Assembly: GCA_963921795.1 (NCBI GenBank)
Contig: OY997659.1
Coordinates: forward strand, 27,616,290-27,680,289
DNA from: Nannobrachium achirus
Taxonomy: Eukaryota; Chordata; Actinopteri; Myctophiformes; Myctophidae
DNA: 64,000 nucleotides
Direction of reading: 5' to 3'
The notes below the pieces were generated by a model, which worked only from the letters and a program-made list of their open reading frames with translations, ran no database searches and was not told where the DNA came from. A program made the translations under genes and the position numbers. This document shows, piece after piece, positions 62,825 to 64,000 of the stretch; positions within the stretch are counted from its first letter, which is position 1; each line of letters starts with the position of its first letter.

Positions 62825-63501
62825 TTTTCCAAAAGCCTTTAATTTGAAATCTAACTGTAGGGTCCCTTCCGGATATATCATTGTGCCTTCCTGTTATATA
62901 CATACTCAGGCACACACACATACATACTTTTGCACACACATATATACATACTTTTGCGCACATTTAAACAAACTCAACATGCACATACATTTTCAACACT
63001 GTATGTATGCGCAAGTAAAGTACGTATGCATGTGCAAGTGAAGTATGTATGTATGTGCAAGGGAAGTATGTATGTATGTGTGAATGAAGTATGTATGTAT
63101 GTGTGAATGAAGTATGTATGTATGTGCAAGTGAAGTATGTATGTATGTGCGAATGAAGTATGTATGCATGTGCAAGTGAAGTATGTATGTATGTGCAAGT
63201 GAAGTATGTATGTATGTGCGAATGAAGTATTTATGTATGTGCAAGTGAAGTATGTATGTATGTGCGAATGAAGTATGTATGTATGTGCAAGTGAAGTATG
63301 TATGTATGTGCAAGTGAAGTATGTATGTATGTGCAAGTGAAGTACCGATATGTATGTATGTGCAAGTGAAGTATGTATGTACATGCAAGTGAAGTATGTA
63401 TGTATGTGCAAGTGAAGGACCATTATGTATGTATGTGCAAGTGAAGTATACATGTATGTGCGAGTTGACTATGCAATTTCGGCTCAAACGGCTTCTCATA
63501 C
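62825..63501. repeat. Right inverted arm with 23-bp minisatellite
   Basis: Reverse-complement partner of 60339-60951: TTTTCCAAAAG at the inner edge, AGTATGTATGTATGTGCAAG units in the body, and GAGTTGACTATGC and GGCTTCTCATA at the outer edge. It has more units (about 19), some changed to GTGCGAATGAAGT, so the two arrays have drifted apart in copy number. Confidence 0.95.
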
Positions 63502-63867
63502 CCTTTGGCACCCTTTTCACATTGGACTATTATAGCACCACCAGGAGGCCACAATAACATACCTGACCTGGCGGAGACCTGTGCTCGGAAGAGCACAGCT
63601 TCTAGTTTCTGCTGCGATGGGTGTGTAATGAAATCGTAGATAACGATATCGGCAGCAAATTATCTAATGAAAGAGAACATAATTTCAACAAAACCAATTA
63701 TTTACCTATTATGTTTTAGGCCTTCACAGATGGATTGGATGTTTATTTCCACAATTATTCAAATTATTCTTATTTACTGTGTGAACTTACAGGTGATATG
63801 TTGAAGTGCACAAGCATACATTAATGAATATGCTGCTATATCAAATAATGCAATACAATCTATTATA

Positions 63868-63930
63868 CGGCTGGTGTTAACAGACACCAGCCCAAAGTGC
63901 ACCAGCTCACACCTTGGTGTGAGTTGTAAG
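63868..63930. repeat. Two adjacent short hairpins
   Basis: GGCTGGTGTTAACAGACACCAGCC is a 9-bp-arm hairpin (its central 6 bases unpaired; sequence given here as arms GGCTGGTGT and ACACCAGCC), followed by CTCACACCTTGGTGTGAG. A TRTR-type hairpin pair can act as a terminator in bacteria, but here no such role is implied. Confidence 0.7.
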
Positions 63931-64000
63931 ACACACACAGTATATGACGCTTTGAGGCGCTTGGTATAAAATATTGATAGTGAAACATACAGTATGCCTT

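Larger units (their letters stand above)
59790..63605 (+). mobile_element. Helitron-type element enclosing large inverted arms
   Basis: The 5' part TCTCCGCCAGGCCGAAAGG (59790) has a near-complement CCTGGCGGAGA just before the 3' end. The 3' end is a Helitron-type hairpin CTGTGCTC-GGAA-GAGCACAG (63579-63598), then CTTCTAG|T. Inside are inverted arms 60339-60951 and 62825-63501 around a 1.87-kb spacer holding other transposons. The start is preceded by G rather than the usual A, so the 5' edge may be a few bases off. No Rep/helicase coding. Confidence 0.75.

Noticed and set aside
63868..63930. Rho-independent terminator from two neighbouring hairpins
   Set aside because: No poly-T follows and the sequence is vertebrate.

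Overview
The window reads as a gene-poor stretch of vertebrate, most likely teleost fish, DNA. This rests on the repeat types: very dense long (CA)n/(TG)n tracts, many hAT-type elements whose ends begin TAGGGATG or CAGGGG, Helitron-type ends, L2-like and RTE-like LINE scraps, tRNA-derived SINEs, and a Gypsy-like LTR retrotransposon. Species cannot be fixed. No intact host gene was recognised; one possible 47-base exon (42552-42598) is noted at low confidence.

Layout. 1-4918: 5' part of a minus-strand Gypsy-like LTR retrotransposon, with its 5' LTR on the right, a proline-type primer binding site, a leader with four 59-bp repeats, an intact gag, and a pol that stays open to the window edge. 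gag and pol are in different frames, joined by a canonical -1 slippery site with a possible pseudoknot. Pol begins with a MYND-type zinc finger. 5-13 kb: telomere-like repeat, a hAT element with a nested MITE and a SINE, and two further hAT elements. 14-15.4 kb, 36.9-38.8 kb and 54.4 kb: one repeat family rich in CCATATATGG (CArG-like) and TGACATCA (CRE-like) words; the 38.8 kb copy ends as a Helitron. 19-26 kb: hAT elements, two long inverted repeats and an L2-like fragment. 27-36 kb: microsatellites, Helitron copies, a minisatellite, an RTE-like fragment and three hAT elements. 38.8-55 kb: mostly unique sequence, possibly with conserved non-coding elements, plus one hAT carrying a SINE. 55-63.6 kb: more hAT elements and a Helitron-type element that encloses 613/677-bp inverted arms made of a 23-bp minisatellite.

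Three patterns cut across these elements. (1) About 14 short hairpins with the arm word GATCTACAAGC recur, most inside hAT-like elements with unrelated ends, and some arms carry matched changes on both sides. (2) The 7-mer TACTGTA/TACAGTA is strongly over-represented (about 54 by eye); where repeat copies can be compared it is a 5-bp insertion at a TA, the form of scar left by Tc1-like transposon excision. (3) TACCGGTA is similarly over-represented, and one related case is a 6-bp insertion at a TA.
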